From Nannochloris sp. 'desiccata' (lineage: Eukaryota; Chlorophyta; Trebouxiophyceae; Chlorellales; Chlorellaceae): DNA of 64,000 bases. The notes beneath the pieces were generated by a model. It had not been told where the DNA came from and made no database searches. It saw nothing but the letters and a program-made list of their open reading frames with translations. The position numbers and the translations under genes were made by a program. Of this stretch, positions 10,018 through 20,890 are shown piece by piece. The DNA lies in assembly GCA_019044685.2 (NCBI GenBank), contig JAGTXX020000011.1:2232001-2296000 (forward strand), read 5' to 3'. Positions within the stretch are counted from its first letter, which is position 1, and each line of letters starts with the position of its first letter.

Positions 10018-13000
10018 ATGAGCAACAGGACAGAGCCCCCCACGCTCACAGCGGGGGAAAAGACTGATCCACTCCTTGAAATATTTTCAGGGGGAGCATC
10101 CAGCAGTGTTCAGCCTTCAAAACCCCTAGTATCTCCACCCCCTAGGTGTGACTGTCGCATTAAATGCTCAACTGCTGACGGTTGCAATTAATTGAAACAC
10201 AGTTGCACTCCTTTGTGTATCAAATGCCCCGCCTTAAAACCACTACTCTAATCCTTATATTTAACTTCTCTAAAATGCAGGTTTAGCGATGAGATTGGAA
10301 ATAGACCCAACACCACGGCAGCAACTACTGTCCCTGCTCCAGCGGCGGTGAGGCCTTCTCCTCGAGCTGTAGAAGCAAGCGTCTTCAGTCACAGTGAAAT
10401 GGCTGCACAAATTAGACAAAGCTTTGATAATTTAGTCAAAGCTAGTCCCATTGGAGTCCCTTTGGTAGGTTAATAATTGGGAAAATGAAACCCTTAAAAA
10501 ACAAAATCTCAGCACACTTTGTCTCTGATTTTTCTTCTAAAATAATTTCTCTCCTTTTCCTTTCTTGCAGATGGCTCGAAGGACACCTAGTACTGGACCA
10601 GGTCCTTCCCCATTCCCTCCCTTGCGAAGCCCTGCAGCGCCATCAATACCTAGCAGCACTGGACGGCTGCCTCTCCCGCCACCTGTCCCTTCATTTGGCG
10701 GGTTCTCTTTTCCCCGTCAGCAGCAGCAAGTGCAACAGGTACAGCAGGTGCAGCAACAACCTAGAACAATGCTTACGCCTCCATCGAATGTTTTTAACAA
10801 CGCACTATTCATTCAACAGCAAAGTCCAGCTTTAGGGTTGGCAGCAGGAGGAACAAACAGCGGTGGTGGTGGTGGTGGTGGTGGTGGGGGTGGGGGTAAT
10901 GACAACAGAGCTGCAGTTGCTGGAATCACAGAATCACCACATTTAGCAGAAATTCCTGCACCAGCAGCAGTTCCTTCTCGACGTCCAAGTTCTGCTGCTT
11001 CTCAAGGCAACTCTAGGAAAGTAAACAGCGGTGGTGGTGTTACTGGTAGAAAGCGTGAACTTTCTTCCTTGCTAGGCTCTTCCCCTGCCCTTCACCACCA
11101 TGTAGGCAGCACTCCTCTACCTACAACAATGCCTGTGAGTGGTGGTGACCGCCCTCCTGGCTCTGAGGATGATCTTACTTTTGAAGTAACTAGATTTGGC
11201 CGACCTCGTGTGGCCCCTTTAGCTTATTGGAGCTCTGAAAGGTTGGTTGTAGGTACAAAAGCAGCTGGTGCTCAGGGGATAGATAAAGGATCTGCTTCTG
11301 GAGATCTTTTGGCGAGTGCAGGAGCAACAAAGAAAGTTTCCAAAAAGAAAAGACCTTCCATTGGCGTTGGTGGTGGTGGTGTCAATAGCGGTGATAACAA
11401 AAAGCAAGAAGAGGCAAGGGAAGTGGTTGGAAAAAGTATTAGTCGAGACGGTAGAGCTACAACTCGAGTTACTGTTACTACAGCCACTACTACAGCCGCT
11501 GTTGAGGATGAAGAAGACGAGGTGGAGGTAACAGCAGCAGCTGCCGCTGACGATGAAGACGCACTAGAAGCACCTGTTGCTGCTAGGCGTGGGGGTCGTG
11601 GTAGAGTTAGAAGTGCAGGAACTGTTGCTAATACCCGGGGAGGTCGCGGAAGAGGCCGAGGCCGTAGAAAAGTAGCAATAGTGAGAGGAGGAGGAGAGGA
11701 AGAAACCAAGAATCAAGCAACTGAGGCAGCTACCAATGAGGACAATGACGACGAGTACGATTTCCCTAGAGAAAATGAAGAAGACGACACCTTCCGTCGT
11801 GCTATTGTATCCCCTCGTGGGGGAGGTATAGCGTCTCTTGCAGTCGCAGCAGGAGCCAAAGCATCTGCCGTAGCTGCTGCTGCCAAGAAGAACAAAACCA
11901 CAACAACTACAGCTAAATCACCAGCACGTGGTGTTCTTCCTGTGTATGCTTCTCCATTGAATGCTCCAAATGCCACTACAGTCCCAGGAGCAAAATCAAT
12001 TCCTGAAGTGAAGGGTGTCCCCGCAACGATTCTGGCGGCGCTCGCAGCAACACCACCAGCTCAACGCCCCAAACGCTGTGGAGAATGCATCTCTTGTTTG
12101 AATCCCTCAAGGAAACAAGCTTGTCAGACACTGCGTGCTCTTGGTGCGAATCCTCCGCTGTCTAGAGTAAGCCATAAAAAGAAACAACAAGCTGGTGCAG
12201 TGGGCGCTTCACCGAAAGGAAAAAAGATTGTAGCTAAAACAAATCGAAAAAGAAGTCCATCTCCTAGCCTTCCTCCTCAAGATTCAGAAGATACCATTAC
12301 CGAAAAGCAGCAAAATCAGCAGCAGGCGAAGAAGAAACGTACTTTTAGAAAACGTAAAGCAGCAGGAGAGACTTCGGTCGATACTGACGCCACTGCTGGG
12401 CCAGTAAGGAGGTCTACTCGACAACGTTCTGTTAGTGTTGAGGTAACAGGTAATGGCGAGCCTTCTGCATTGCTAGATACTGCTACAAAAGGTATTTCGA
12501 GTGTTGGTCCTCCGTCTTCTTCTCAAAATTTAGTCCTCACTACAACATCAGCAGCGGCAGCAGCAGCGGCAGCAGCAGCGGCAGCAGCGGAAACAACAAC
12601 AACGAGACTAGCTGCAGTGGATGCTTCTTCTGTCTGGACCGCAGAGCAGGTGGCTGCTTTACATCGTGGTTGGTTAGAAGTTGCCCCTAATGCCAAGAAT
12701 TTTTGGCAAAAGGTAGCTGTAATGGTACCTGGACGGTCGGCTAATGAATGCTTTAATAAAATGTATGATAAACACCCAACTCCACCAGCAAAAAAGAATG
12801 CCGCAGGCGGTGGCGGTGGTGGCGGCGGCGGCAGAAAGCTTTTAGCTGCAGTTCGAAGTGATGCTCCAGAGCAGCCTACCAAAATTGGTGGTACGTCAAA
12901 GCAAGCTGTACAGAATGCGGCTAGGAAAATAGCAAGGCACCAGAGGTTGCAGCAGCGTGCGGAGGAAGTTGCCGCTGCTGCTGCAGGCGGCGGTGGTGGT

Positions 13001-13291
13001 GGCAGTAAAGAGGTAGTTGCCTTGGAAGTTTCTGAAGAACAACAGCACAGAGATAAATATATAGATCAAATTTTAAGAAAGAGAAGAGGAAGAGCTCTAG
13101 GTATGGCCCCTCATAGAGCACCGAGGCCTCCTGCTGCTGTCGGCGGAGTGGGTGCTGCTGGCGGTGGCTTCAAAGCCGGAGCCTCAGGTGTGGCAAGAGA
13201 GGTAACTGCTGCTTTAGCTGCTGCTAGAGAAGATGAGCCTGATAGAGATAGTGGAGAAGAGAGTGATTACTACTGGAGTGATGCAGAATAG
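10018..13291 (+). CDS. Candidate KNL2/M18BP1-like centromere protein: CENP-C-like motif, CxxC cluster and SANT domain
   Basis: Three exons: 10018-10145, 10281-10464, 10571-13291 (introns 135 and 106 nt, frame closes). The 1010-residue protein is mostly low complexity: Gly, Ala and Gln runs, RGG-type basic stretches and acidic patches. Three ordered islands stand out. Residues about 304-330 hold RFGRPRVAPLAYWSSERLVV, matching the CENP-C/CENPC-k nucleosome-binding consensus (R-x-R-x-x-P-L-x-Y-W). Residues about 605-631 hold a C-x2-C-x2-C-x8-C cluster within a basic context, like one half of a CXXC finger. Residues about 791-840 form a SANT/Myb domain (VWTAEQVAALHRGW, then FWQKVAVMVPGRSANECFNK) close to the M18BP1 type. 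Together they suggest a CENP-A loading or centromere-recognition factor. No SANTA domain is seen. The role is inferred; another chromatin SANT protein is possible. Confidence 0.6.
10861..10898 (+). repeat. (GGT)n/(GGG) run coding for poly-Gly
   Basis: Trinucleotide run within exon 3 of the SANT protein; similar Gly and Ala runs recur at about 12548-12590 and 12806-12834. Confidence 0.8.
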
Positions 13292-13515
13292 TAGTAGATA
13301 TAGAGAATATAAATCAACTAAGGGAAAAAAAAAAGTGTACTCACACCACTCGATATTATCGGTTTTCCTGTTATAAATTTTCAAATTACCACTATATTTT
13401 TAATTTATCTTTTCGACAATTGGAAGCCTCAATTTTTGCTCAATTTCATTCATTTATACTTTTGCTTTAAGAACTCATCAGCTCGTCACAATAAACTATT
13501 CGTTATTTTGTCTCT

Positions 13516-13952
13516 CTATCCGACAATCATAGAATTGCCGCTCTTGGTGAAATCGGCAGTTTCCTTTTTGGAGGCGTGGAGACTTGAAGCTTCAGATAAA
13601 TCGATGTTTAAAGCCGATTCACCATGATTAGAACGAGGAGTTCCGGTGATAGAACGGCGATGGTGTAGAATAGAAGGGTGTTTACGCATGCACAAGTGGC
13701 CAGTTCTACCACAAAAGAGCTTTTCAACATGCTCGTCGAGATGGTCAAAAGATTTCATATTACGAGCACAGACTGCAAATTTGGGGAAGAAAAAGAGCAA
13801 ATAGTATTATCCGAGGTTGAGTTAAGTTATAGATATAGAGTAGGCGAATGGAAGCATGCTATACCTTGAGATACAAGGAGAAGGAGCAGCAATGCAACGT
13901 AACAGGTGCAAGCCCGGCTCCAGCCGTGGTGACCAATAAGGGACCTAGGCAT
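13516..13952 (-). CDS. Small secreted cysteine-containing protein, unknown
   Basis: Two exons, 13865-13952 and 13516-13772, with a 92-nt intron (GTATAG donor, TTTGCAG acceptor); the joined frame gives 114 residues. The first exon codes a basic N-terminus followed by a strong hydrophobic core, CYVALLLLLLVSQ, a probable signal peptide. The predicted mature part begins VCARNMKSFD, has three Cys, is rich in His, Arg and Ser, and has no family resemblance I know. A TATAAAA box stands about 35 nt upstream of the ATG. Its 3' end faces the 3' end of the SANT gene. Confidence 0.6.
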
Positions 13953-13986
13953 CCCACAAGAGCTCTAGGGAGATATCAGCAAGGTG

Positions 13987-13994
13987 TTTTATAG
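13987..13994 (-). promoter_or_regulatory. TATA box (CTATAAAA) of the small secreted gene
   Basis: On the minus strand, CTATAAAA lies 35-42 nt upstream of the start codon at 13952. Confidence 0.45.
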
Positions 13995-14165
13995 TTGATA
14001 AAACTCCCAAGTTATTAAAATGCTCGCGGCAGAGGGAAGAGCAGACGAGCTTTAGATCAGTCAACGCAGGAGGAACCTTTTTTCGCTCTTCTAAAGTTCG
14101 TTGGCCCCAAATCGAGGCAAAATTAAAATTTATGCACAATTTTCGTACCATAGATCTACATAAGG

Positions 14166-15300
14166 ATGCAGTATCGTGGCATTATGCCCCTACAAAGGGC
14201 AACTCGCTCATGCTTATATTCTTTTTCTTTTAGATCACATTCTTCATCGGCTAATACAAATTGCTGCGATGTTGCTCCTCCACTAGAGCCTTTAGTACCC
14301 CCAGCGCCAGGCACAGTGAAAGGACATTTTCATCATATATTGATCAAGTTAAATACGCCTGCAATTAACGATACTGGCAATGGCGGACCGGGGCATACCT
14401 CTTGGCCGTCAAAAGTTGAGCGGTGAGTGTACATGGGATTATCAAATTAACCAATCACACCCTAAGTGACTAATATCATCTCCATCCTCTACTTCCAGCC
14501 ATCCTACTATCTTAAGGGCATTTCGTTCTCTAGCCTCGTATAGAGCAGCAACTGGCGACGACAGCGGTGTAAAAATAACTGCCTATGACCGCCTTAATGA
14601 AGCCACAACAACAGCACCCTCTTTTTCTTCCACTAAAAAAACTGAATCCAGAGAAGAAGAAGAAGAGTTGTGCGATTTATTTATATTCCCAACAGGAGTA
14701 CGCTACCATTCTTTACCTGTATCTCTTCTAGATGCAGTAGTAGCCCATGGGGTTAGTGGTGGTGGTGGTGCTTGCAGCGGCAGCGGAAAAATTTCAAACT
14801 TGAGTAGTCTTAAGAAGCTGCCTGCCGCTGCGCTAAACGCACTAGAAACCAGTGACGCGAATGAAAAGAAGTTATATTTATTTGTCTGTTGCCACGGATC
14901 GAGAGATGCTCGTTGCGGCGTCCTTGGGACCGCCCTCGCAAGGGAGTTAATATCTCTAGTGAAAGACCGTCAGCTCGAGCATCTGATTGAAGTTTACAGT
15001 ACAAGTCACATAGGTGGACACAAGTACGCTGGGAATGTTATTGCATATGGTGGATCACATCCTGCAGATGGGGATTGGTATGGGGGACTGCATGCTGCCC
15101 ATGCTGAGATCTTTTTAGATTCTTTATTAAATATGGAAATTGGGGTTGATGGCGGGGCTGAACATCCGGCGCTGAGGGAATATTGGAGAGGGCGAGTGGG
15201 GTTGGCCAAAGAGGAGCAGATAGAGTTGTGGGAAGCTGCAGGTGGTATAGAAAGTGGGGCTGAGAGTGAAGTGGAAGAGGGAGGAGAAGAAGAATCATAG
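14166..15300 (+). CDS. Sucrase/ferredoxin-like (AIM32-type) thioredoxin-fold protein
   Basis: Exons 14166-14422 and 14499-15300, intron 76 nt; 352 residues. The N-terminus (MQYRGIMPLQRATRSC) is basic, Ser-rich and lacks acids, as in organelle targeting peptides. The family (PF06999) has a thioredoxin-like fold; yeast Aim32 is mitochondrial and binds a [2Fe-2S] cluster. Family marks seen: HILIK and TSWPSKVE in the N-terminal part, CCHGSRDARCG (about 255-265) and HIGGHKYAGNVIAYG downstream. The Cys of the CHGxRDxRCG block and the His of HxxGHK are the expected cluster or redox residues. The C-terminal 25 residues are acidic. Exact activity is unknown for the family. Confidence 0.85.
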
Positions 15301-15461
15301 AGAATAAGAAGGGGGAGAGCTGGCTCACACAGTGGCTGCGGCCACCGTGGCATGAGAAGTTTCTTTAATTTAAGCTGCATTCTGCATACGGTATTTTTTA
15401 TCTATCTCTAAAATTTAATAAAGCTCCTGACACATATTTCGAGTCGATTGCGTTAAAAGAG

Positions 15462-16928
15462 ATGTATTCTAATGGCGATGATCACGCGATGTCCAGCGAT
15501 GAAGATGAAGCACCTCCTCTTGCTGTACCCATCCCACAGCCTTCTCCAGCACCTGTACATAGTGCCAAATCTAACAGCCTAGAAGACAGCTCAGCAAATG
15601 GTAACAGCTTACTGGAGAAAGAGACGGACATCCCCACTGGCATCGCTCCCGCCCCGCCACCTGTCCCTGTCTTACTTCTCACTGGCTATCTCGGCGCAGG
15701 CAAAACCACTCTCGTCAACTACATCCTCTCCGAACAACACGGTTACCGTTGCGCTGTTTTACTGAACGAAATAGCCGACTCTGCAGACATAGAAAAGGCT
15801 TTAGTTCGGGAACCAGAAGGCGGCCAAGCAACATCTGCCCTGACGGATTGGGTGCAATTAGAGAATGGCTGTATCTGCTGCTCTGTTAAAAACGACATGG
15901 TGCAGGCTTTAGAAGGGTTATTACTCCAACGTGATAAATTTGATTACGTCATCATCGAAACTACCGGACTAGCCAACCCAGGTCCTGTTGCTGCTGCGCT
16001 GTGGACAGATGTTGAGCTGGAAAGTTCAATTTGCCTCGATGCGATCGTTACTGTAGTAGATTCTAGAAACGTTCTTCGGCATTTAAAGGAAGAAAGATTA
16101 GATGGGGGTGTCAACGAAGCGCAACAACAGATCGCATTTGCAGATGTGGTACTGTTAAATAAAATTGATTTGGTCGATGAGTCAGCGTTGACCAGGGTGG
16201 AAGCTGAAGTGGCAGCTGTGAATGCTGCCGTGGAGATTGTGAGGTGCCAGAATTGTGTGGTGGATTTAGGGAGGATATTGCATACGGGGATGTATACTGG
16301 AGAAGCATTATTAAAAAATGAAAAAGAACACGACGACTATGACGGTGAGCATGGCCAGCACCATCAACATCACGACCACAGCCACGGCGATGGTACTGGG
16401 CCTAGTGCTAATGAGCATCGACATGATACGTGTGATTCTGTTGGATGTACTCACCCTTCACATTCTCATGCGCACGATCCTGGAGTACGTACTGTTACGT
16501 TACACGTTTATCGCCCTTTAAATTTGCTTAAATTAAGACATTGGCTAGACGAGCTTTTGTGGGAACAGGACAACGCTTTTACTCTTTCCACGGCCACTGG
16601 TGGGAGTGGAAATGTTGCTGTTAGTAATAACGGCGATGGGGACAATATTACAGGAAACGCTGCTGCTTCAGTAGATCCTTTTCCTCCTTCTATTGTAACA
16701 AAGCCTGCTCTTATTCCTGATATTTTCAGAGTAAAAGGGCTGTTTTGGGTGGCAGGTAGCCCTAATAAATGGGTTTTACAAGCTGTACATGAACTGTATG
16801 ATGTGACGGAAGGGCCAGCATGGGAAGCAGGCAGTCCCTGTCATAGTAAACTGGTGTTTATTGGAAGACATTTGGGTGGAGAAAGGTTGAAGAAAGAACT
16901 AGAAAACTGTTGCTGTGACAATTTGTGA
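15462..16928 (+). CDS. COG0523 (CobW/ZNG1-type) metallochaperone GTPase
   Basis: Intronless, 488 residues. The GTPase core is complete: Walker A GYLGAGKTTL (about 75-84), the metal-binding ENGCICC (about 134-140), the IIETTGLANP switch and NKID (233-236). A His-rich linker (about 300-340, with HQHHDHSHGDG) separates the GTPase from the CobW C-terminal domain. In this family the CxCC and His-rich parts bind zinc; the eukaryotic ZNG1 members deliver zinc to methionine aminopeptidase. The extra N-terminal 65 residues are acidic, then Pro-rich, and have no obvious targeting signal, favouring a cytosolic protein. Confidence 0.9.
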   Translation: MYSNGDDHAMSSDEDEAPPLAVPIPQPSPAPVHSAKSNSLEDSSANGNSLLEKETDIPTGIAPAPPPVPVLLLTGYLGAGKTTLVNYILSEQHGYRCAVLLNEIADSADIEKALVREPEGGQATSALTDWVQLENGCICCSVKNDMVQALEGLLLQRDKFDYVIIETTGLANPGPVAAALWTDVELESSICLDAIVTVVDSRNVLRHLKEERLDGGVNEAQQQIAFADVVLLNKIDLVDESALTRVEAEVAAVNAAVEIVRCQNCVVDLGRILHTGMYTGEALLKNEKEHDDYDGEHGQHHQHHDHSHGDGTGPSANEHRHDTCDSVGCTHPSHSHAHDPGVRTVTLHVYRPLNLLKLRHWLDELLWEQDNAFTLSTATGGSGNVAVSNNGDGDNITGNAAASVDPFPPSIVTKPALIPDIFRVKGLFWVAGSPNKWVLQAVHELYDVTEGPAWEAGSPCHSKLVFIGRHLGGERLKKELENCCCDNL

Positions 16929-17040
16929 GCATGGAGAGATTTGATGTACAGGTTTTTAGGTTTTCATAATTGATTGATTGATTTGTAAGAGAAGTAGAAA
17001 AAACAAGAAGTCAAAGATCTAAGAAAGTAGCGATTCTACT

Positions 17041-18473
17041 CTATTCTTCAGAAGCAGTGAAAGCAGGAGAGAAAGCTCTAGAATGAAAAAAATCAAGGAA
17101 AGAATCTCCTGGAAATCCTGGCTCATCGACAATAAGTTGACACGCGAACGTTTCTTTAAATTTACCATACTGTCTCTTCAAAAAATCATACGTTTTAGAA
17201 TTACGTTTGCTCCAATCAGTCTCCACCTGCAGTTTCCAGTGCTGCAGAGCTGGAAAGAAATTGTAAGACATAGCAAGAGTGAGCGCATTCCACAGTGCGT
17301 AGCCAGAAGTGTTGAAGCTTTCCATCACAGGCTCATCGTCAGAGAGAGGAATCTGGTAATATTTTTCATTGAAATTGACAGTATTCAGCAGAGTGATAGA
17401 CTCCAGAGCAAGGAAGGCGTTAGGGTTTTGCCAGTAAAAATGGTTTTGTATTGAAGAGAAGCTCATTTCATCATGTTGTGCGTTGAAGTCTAAAGTTAAA
17501 TTTTTGAGAAGAGGCAGAAAGGAGATGTAGCTTCCGATGACGACTTCTTCTTTATCTAAAGCTTCAAGTAAGTATTCGTGCCAGCAGGGTTCATGCAGAG
17601 TCATACAGACTGGGCAGCAAGGGTTAGGGGGAGCGTCAGCGTCGTGGTTGGGGTAGACGATGTGGAGAGAGGTCAGCTGCGCAAGAGGGAAAACAAGAAT
17701 TTGAGAAAAGAGGGGTGAGACTTTATTGTGAGCTTAGCGAACTGAGAATAATGCGATATAATTGTAGCATTCATAGAAATGTTTTTAGAAATGTATCCGC
17801 TAAAGCCAGGAGGTGAGAGCATGGCGTGATTTGAGTTCTCCCTCCTCTGCTGCTCGCAAGCTCAGCTGAGCATTGTTTTCAAGAAAGAGCAACCAGAAAA
17901 CAGGGGGGGAAAAGACTACTAATTTACCTGAGTCAACTTATTCAAGCCAAGGTCGTTATGGAGATTTACTAGCTTCAAATCTGTCAAGGAAGGCAATCCA
18001 GAAAGAACAGAAAGCTGCCCATCCACGTTTAAGCGGCGATTTCTGGAGCTTTGCCCAGCAAGCGTCAGGTGCTCGAGAGAGGAGAAAATGTTGGCGCTTA
18101 GCCAGCTAAGCGATCTTTTTGCAGGGTGCTTACAACGGAATTGCAGTTCTAAAGACTTAGTCGTTTGGCTCATGTAGCTGAGGTCGGAAAGGGAAGGGTT
18201 GTCCCAGAGAAAAATAATATTCAAGGAAGCGAGCGCTTTGTGTTTTTCTAAAGCTTGCGAGAGCTGCTTGAGCTGCCTGCGATCAGCTACGCGAGCCACG
18301 CAGCGTCTCCTAGTAGATCTTAAATATCTTGCAAAGAATGGATGGGTGAGAGCGAGAGCTCCCGTGTCTCTTGCACCGAGGTGGCTGGTTATCACCTCAA
18401 GAACATTATCGGGCAGCGTGCACACAAGCACCTCCCCTGCATCGCAGCGCTGGATATCCTGCTTAGAAGGCAT
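17041..18473 (-). CDS. F-box protein with leucine-rich-type C-terminus
   Basis: Exons 17928-18473 and 17041-17676 with a 251-nt phase-0 intron; 393 residues. An F-box is seen near the N-terminus (TLPDNVLEVITSHL, then LALTHPFFARYL), which would bind SKP1 in an SCF ubiquitin ligase. The rest has spaced leucine-rich segments (SLEHLTLAG, LPSLTDLKLVNL, LLKNLTLDFNA) typical of a substrate-recognition solenoid. A short Cys cluster, PNPCCPVC, lies just after the intron site. A TTTAAAT element lies 24 nt before the ATG. The next gene on the same strand is a diverged paralogue. Confidence 0.75.
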
Positions 18474-19612
18474 CTTGAATAAATCGGAATATTTATATTT
18501 AAAGAGAAATAAAGGCTCCAGGCTTGCGCTGAGCTTTATTTCACACCTGCGTTGACTTTTTGAGCTTTCTTGCCCTGGATAGGTTGACTTTTCTTTGTCA
18601 AGGAGCTCTTGCTCTCCCTGTCTGATAAATTAGTTACTACAATAGGGGCATAAATTATACTAATCGAGAAGTAAATCACAGGAAAGGCAATTCCAGGGAG
18701 GCAATAAATACTGGCAAAGGTTTTTCTTTTTTTTCTTTTTTCTTTTTTTTCTGTTTGGGATTTTTGGGAGTTGGTTGTCTATTTCAAGCACTACGAATAT
18801 TTCCTCGAAGGAGTATAGGTACCGCCTTGGGAGGCTGCCTGCAAACGCGCATGTATCCCTATGCAATTTATACAGCAGACTTCCTGAAGACTTCAACGCT
18901 TATTCCAACGAAGGAGTCTCTGGGGCAATTAGTGGTGAGAAAGAGCAGAAAGCCAGGCGACGAGAGGCTGCTGGAAACTTTAGAAGTATTGAAAATTGTT
19001 TCATAGTGCCTTAAGCACATGTAGAAGCAGTATATACTATATTGGAAGCATGTTCCTATAAAAATAAACTTTCTCAGGAAACTTTCTTGACACGCATGCA
19101 GCGTAAGCTGTAAGTTACAGGCTGTAACTTGAATCAAATTGTTTATTATTTTTGCTGCACAGTCCCATTTGATGCTTCAAAGAAGCACGTTCTAATTTGC
19201 TCGATAGTTCTGCTGAAGTAATGCCCAATGAAAACCGTTGCTCCCCCTCCGTGCTCTGCCTGCACCCACCGGCCCTCCCAACCACCCACACCCGGAAAAC
19301 ACCTCCCAAAAGAAAGCTATTGCCACAGAAATAAGGGCATTGACCGAAGCTCACACTGCTGGCAAGTCGCATAACATCTTCAGCTGCAACACCTTCTCTC
19401 TCACCACATATGATTGGATCTTTCTTCCCCTACATCTACAAGCCGCTATACAAAATTTCGTTTATTATACAGGAAATTTACAAGCTATTCCTCATTCAAC
19501 AGAAAATAAACATACATACTATACAAACCAATCAACGGGCAACATCGATAATGCTCCTCTAAAGCTGACCCTCTAAAATTTTCTTGCCCCCACTGCCCCG
19601 CAATTTCCCTGC
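18474..19612. other. Intergenic stretch between the two F-box genes
   Basis: About 1.1 kb. It has a T-rich tract at about 18722-18752. Two weak plus-strand frames at 18755-19014 and a minus-strand frame at 19115-19372 read partly like protein but lack a supported gene structure. A decayed paralogue of the flanking F-box genes is possible but not shown. Confidence 0.35.
18497..18503 (-). promoter_or_regulatory. TTTAAAT element before the first F-box gene
   Basis: On the minus strand, TTTAAATATAAATA sits 24-30 nt from the start codon at 18473. Confidence 0.4.
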
Positions 19613-20890
19613 TTACAACCCTCGAGGTCTATCTATCTCCACAAATGTCTTTGTCCCACACCCACACGGCAGCTCCTTCTCCACCACCTGCCCAGTCACT
19701 GTCCCACATCCACACGCACAGGGCCAATTCACCTCAATAGCCTCGACCCTTTCATCAAGCCCTCCATCAAACGCATGCAACCGCCATTTTTTTAATTTTG
19801 GAAAATTTTTCATCGATTCCCAAATAACACATGTATGCCAAAAATCATTGCTCGCCAGCCCTTCGCCAGGGTATTTAATCCTTCTCTGCATTGTAGGGGT
19901 ATATAAAAAATGCTCAGGACCGCCACAATTACGAAATTCTATCGATTCTAGATTTTGAAAATACAGCGGAGAGGTGGGCGGGGAGTGAATATTCTCACTC
20001 AACGTACTATAAATTCCGATTTTTCTAGACCCTCCAGCTCCAGAACGGCTGGGTTCACGTAACAGAAGCCTATTCACCACAGCGCTATAGCTCAAACTCC
20101 CCTCAGAAGTATTAAAATCTAGAATGAATTCTTTGAGTTTTGGCAATGTCCCGATATTTCTGCCGACCACAGTGCCTAATGTCCAAGGAATACTTTTCGT
20201 ATAAGTCTCCAAATCAGATGCATCGTCTAGGTGGACGCTTTCACAGCCGTGGCAGTAGAGAGAAGGGGGATAGTCATCCTCCAAGGTTGGAAATTCAATA
20301 GTAAGCTTGGTTAATGAAGTTAAATGCTGAATGCCGTCATCTGAATATATCTTGTTCACCTTGAGCTCTTCCAAGTGACGCACAGAGGAAAGCACTTTTA
20401 AATTACCATCTGAATTTAAGAGTTCTCCCTTTCTTTTGCCATCGATGTATCTGTCGAGACGATTCGTTGTGAGATGGAGGGAGCGGAGATTGGGAAAATT
20501 ATCAGGGAGTGCAGAAAAAGAACGTCTGCTCGGAGGGTCACCATGGAAGAACAAGCTCAGATGTCTAACGTTAGGGGTGCCTTTTAGGTCGTAGAGGGAA
20601 GGTGAGCCGTTCTCAATATATATTCCCAAGGTAATAGACGTGAGATTTTCATAGGAAGCGAGGATGTGTGAAGCAATATCTAGCCTGCTATAATACTCAA
20701 AAGTGTGGGCTTTGGCAACCATGTTGCGGTAAGCACTTAAAAATAAAGGGTGCGCTGACGCAAAGGTTGCTTTGTCATCCTGAGATAAGTGATTGATTAT
20801 AATTTGTAGAGTTTGAAGATCAAGAAAAGTGATCTTAAAGTTGGAGGCGGGTGCCGCCTTGGACTGTCGTTTGCCACGCCTGGGAGACAT
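19613..20890 (-). CDS. F-box/LRR-like protein with cysteine-rich tail
   Basis: Intronless, 425 residues. I start it at the ATG giving MSPRRGKRQSK; the frame is open a little further up but only with non-ATG codons. The N-terminal helix pair (FLDLQTLQIIINHL, FASAHPLFLSAYR) has the F-box pattern, weaker than in its neighbour. Leucine-rich segments follow (NVRHLSLFFHG, NLRSLHLTTN, HLEELKVNKIY, LTSLTKLTIEF). The last 35 residues carry two CxCxC-like groups (CACGCG and CGCG), perhaps a metal site. It is a likely SCF substrate adaptor and a paralogue of the gene at 17041-18473 by layout and LRR style. Confidence 0.65.
   Translation of the reverse strand: MSPRRGKRQSKAAPASNFKITFLDLQTLQIIINHLSQDDKATFASAHPLFLSAYRNMVAKAHTFEYYSRLDIASHILASYENLTSITLGIYIENGSPSLYDLKGTPNVRHLSLFFHGDPPSRRSFSALPDNFPNLRSLHLTTNRLDRYIDGKRKGELLNSDGNLKVLSSVRHLEELKVNKIYSDDGIQHLTSLTKLTIEFPTLEDDYPPSLYCHGCESVHLDDASDLETYTKSIPWTLGTVVGRNIGTLPKLKEFILDFNTSEGSLSYSAVVNRLLLREPSRSGAGGSRKIGIYSTLSENIHSPPTSPLYFQNLESIEFRNCGGPEHFLYTPTMQRRIKYPGEGLASNDFWHTCVIWESMKNFPKLKKWRLHAFDGGLDERVEAIEVNWPCACGCGTVTGQVVEKELPCGCGTKTFVEIDRPRGL

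Noticed and set aside
11219..13121. Antisense frames over the SANT-protein gene
   Set aside because: Shadows of low-complexity coding sequence (Ala, Ser, Thr runs) without any motif.
18755..19014. Plus-strand frames between the F-box genes as a third F-box remnant
   Set aside because: Similarity to the neighbours is too weak by eye and no gene structure is supported.
19115..19372. Minus-strand 85-codon frame starting MRLASSVSF
   Set aside because: Could be a small secreted protein, but no leader of normal hydrophobicity and no splice or promoter support.
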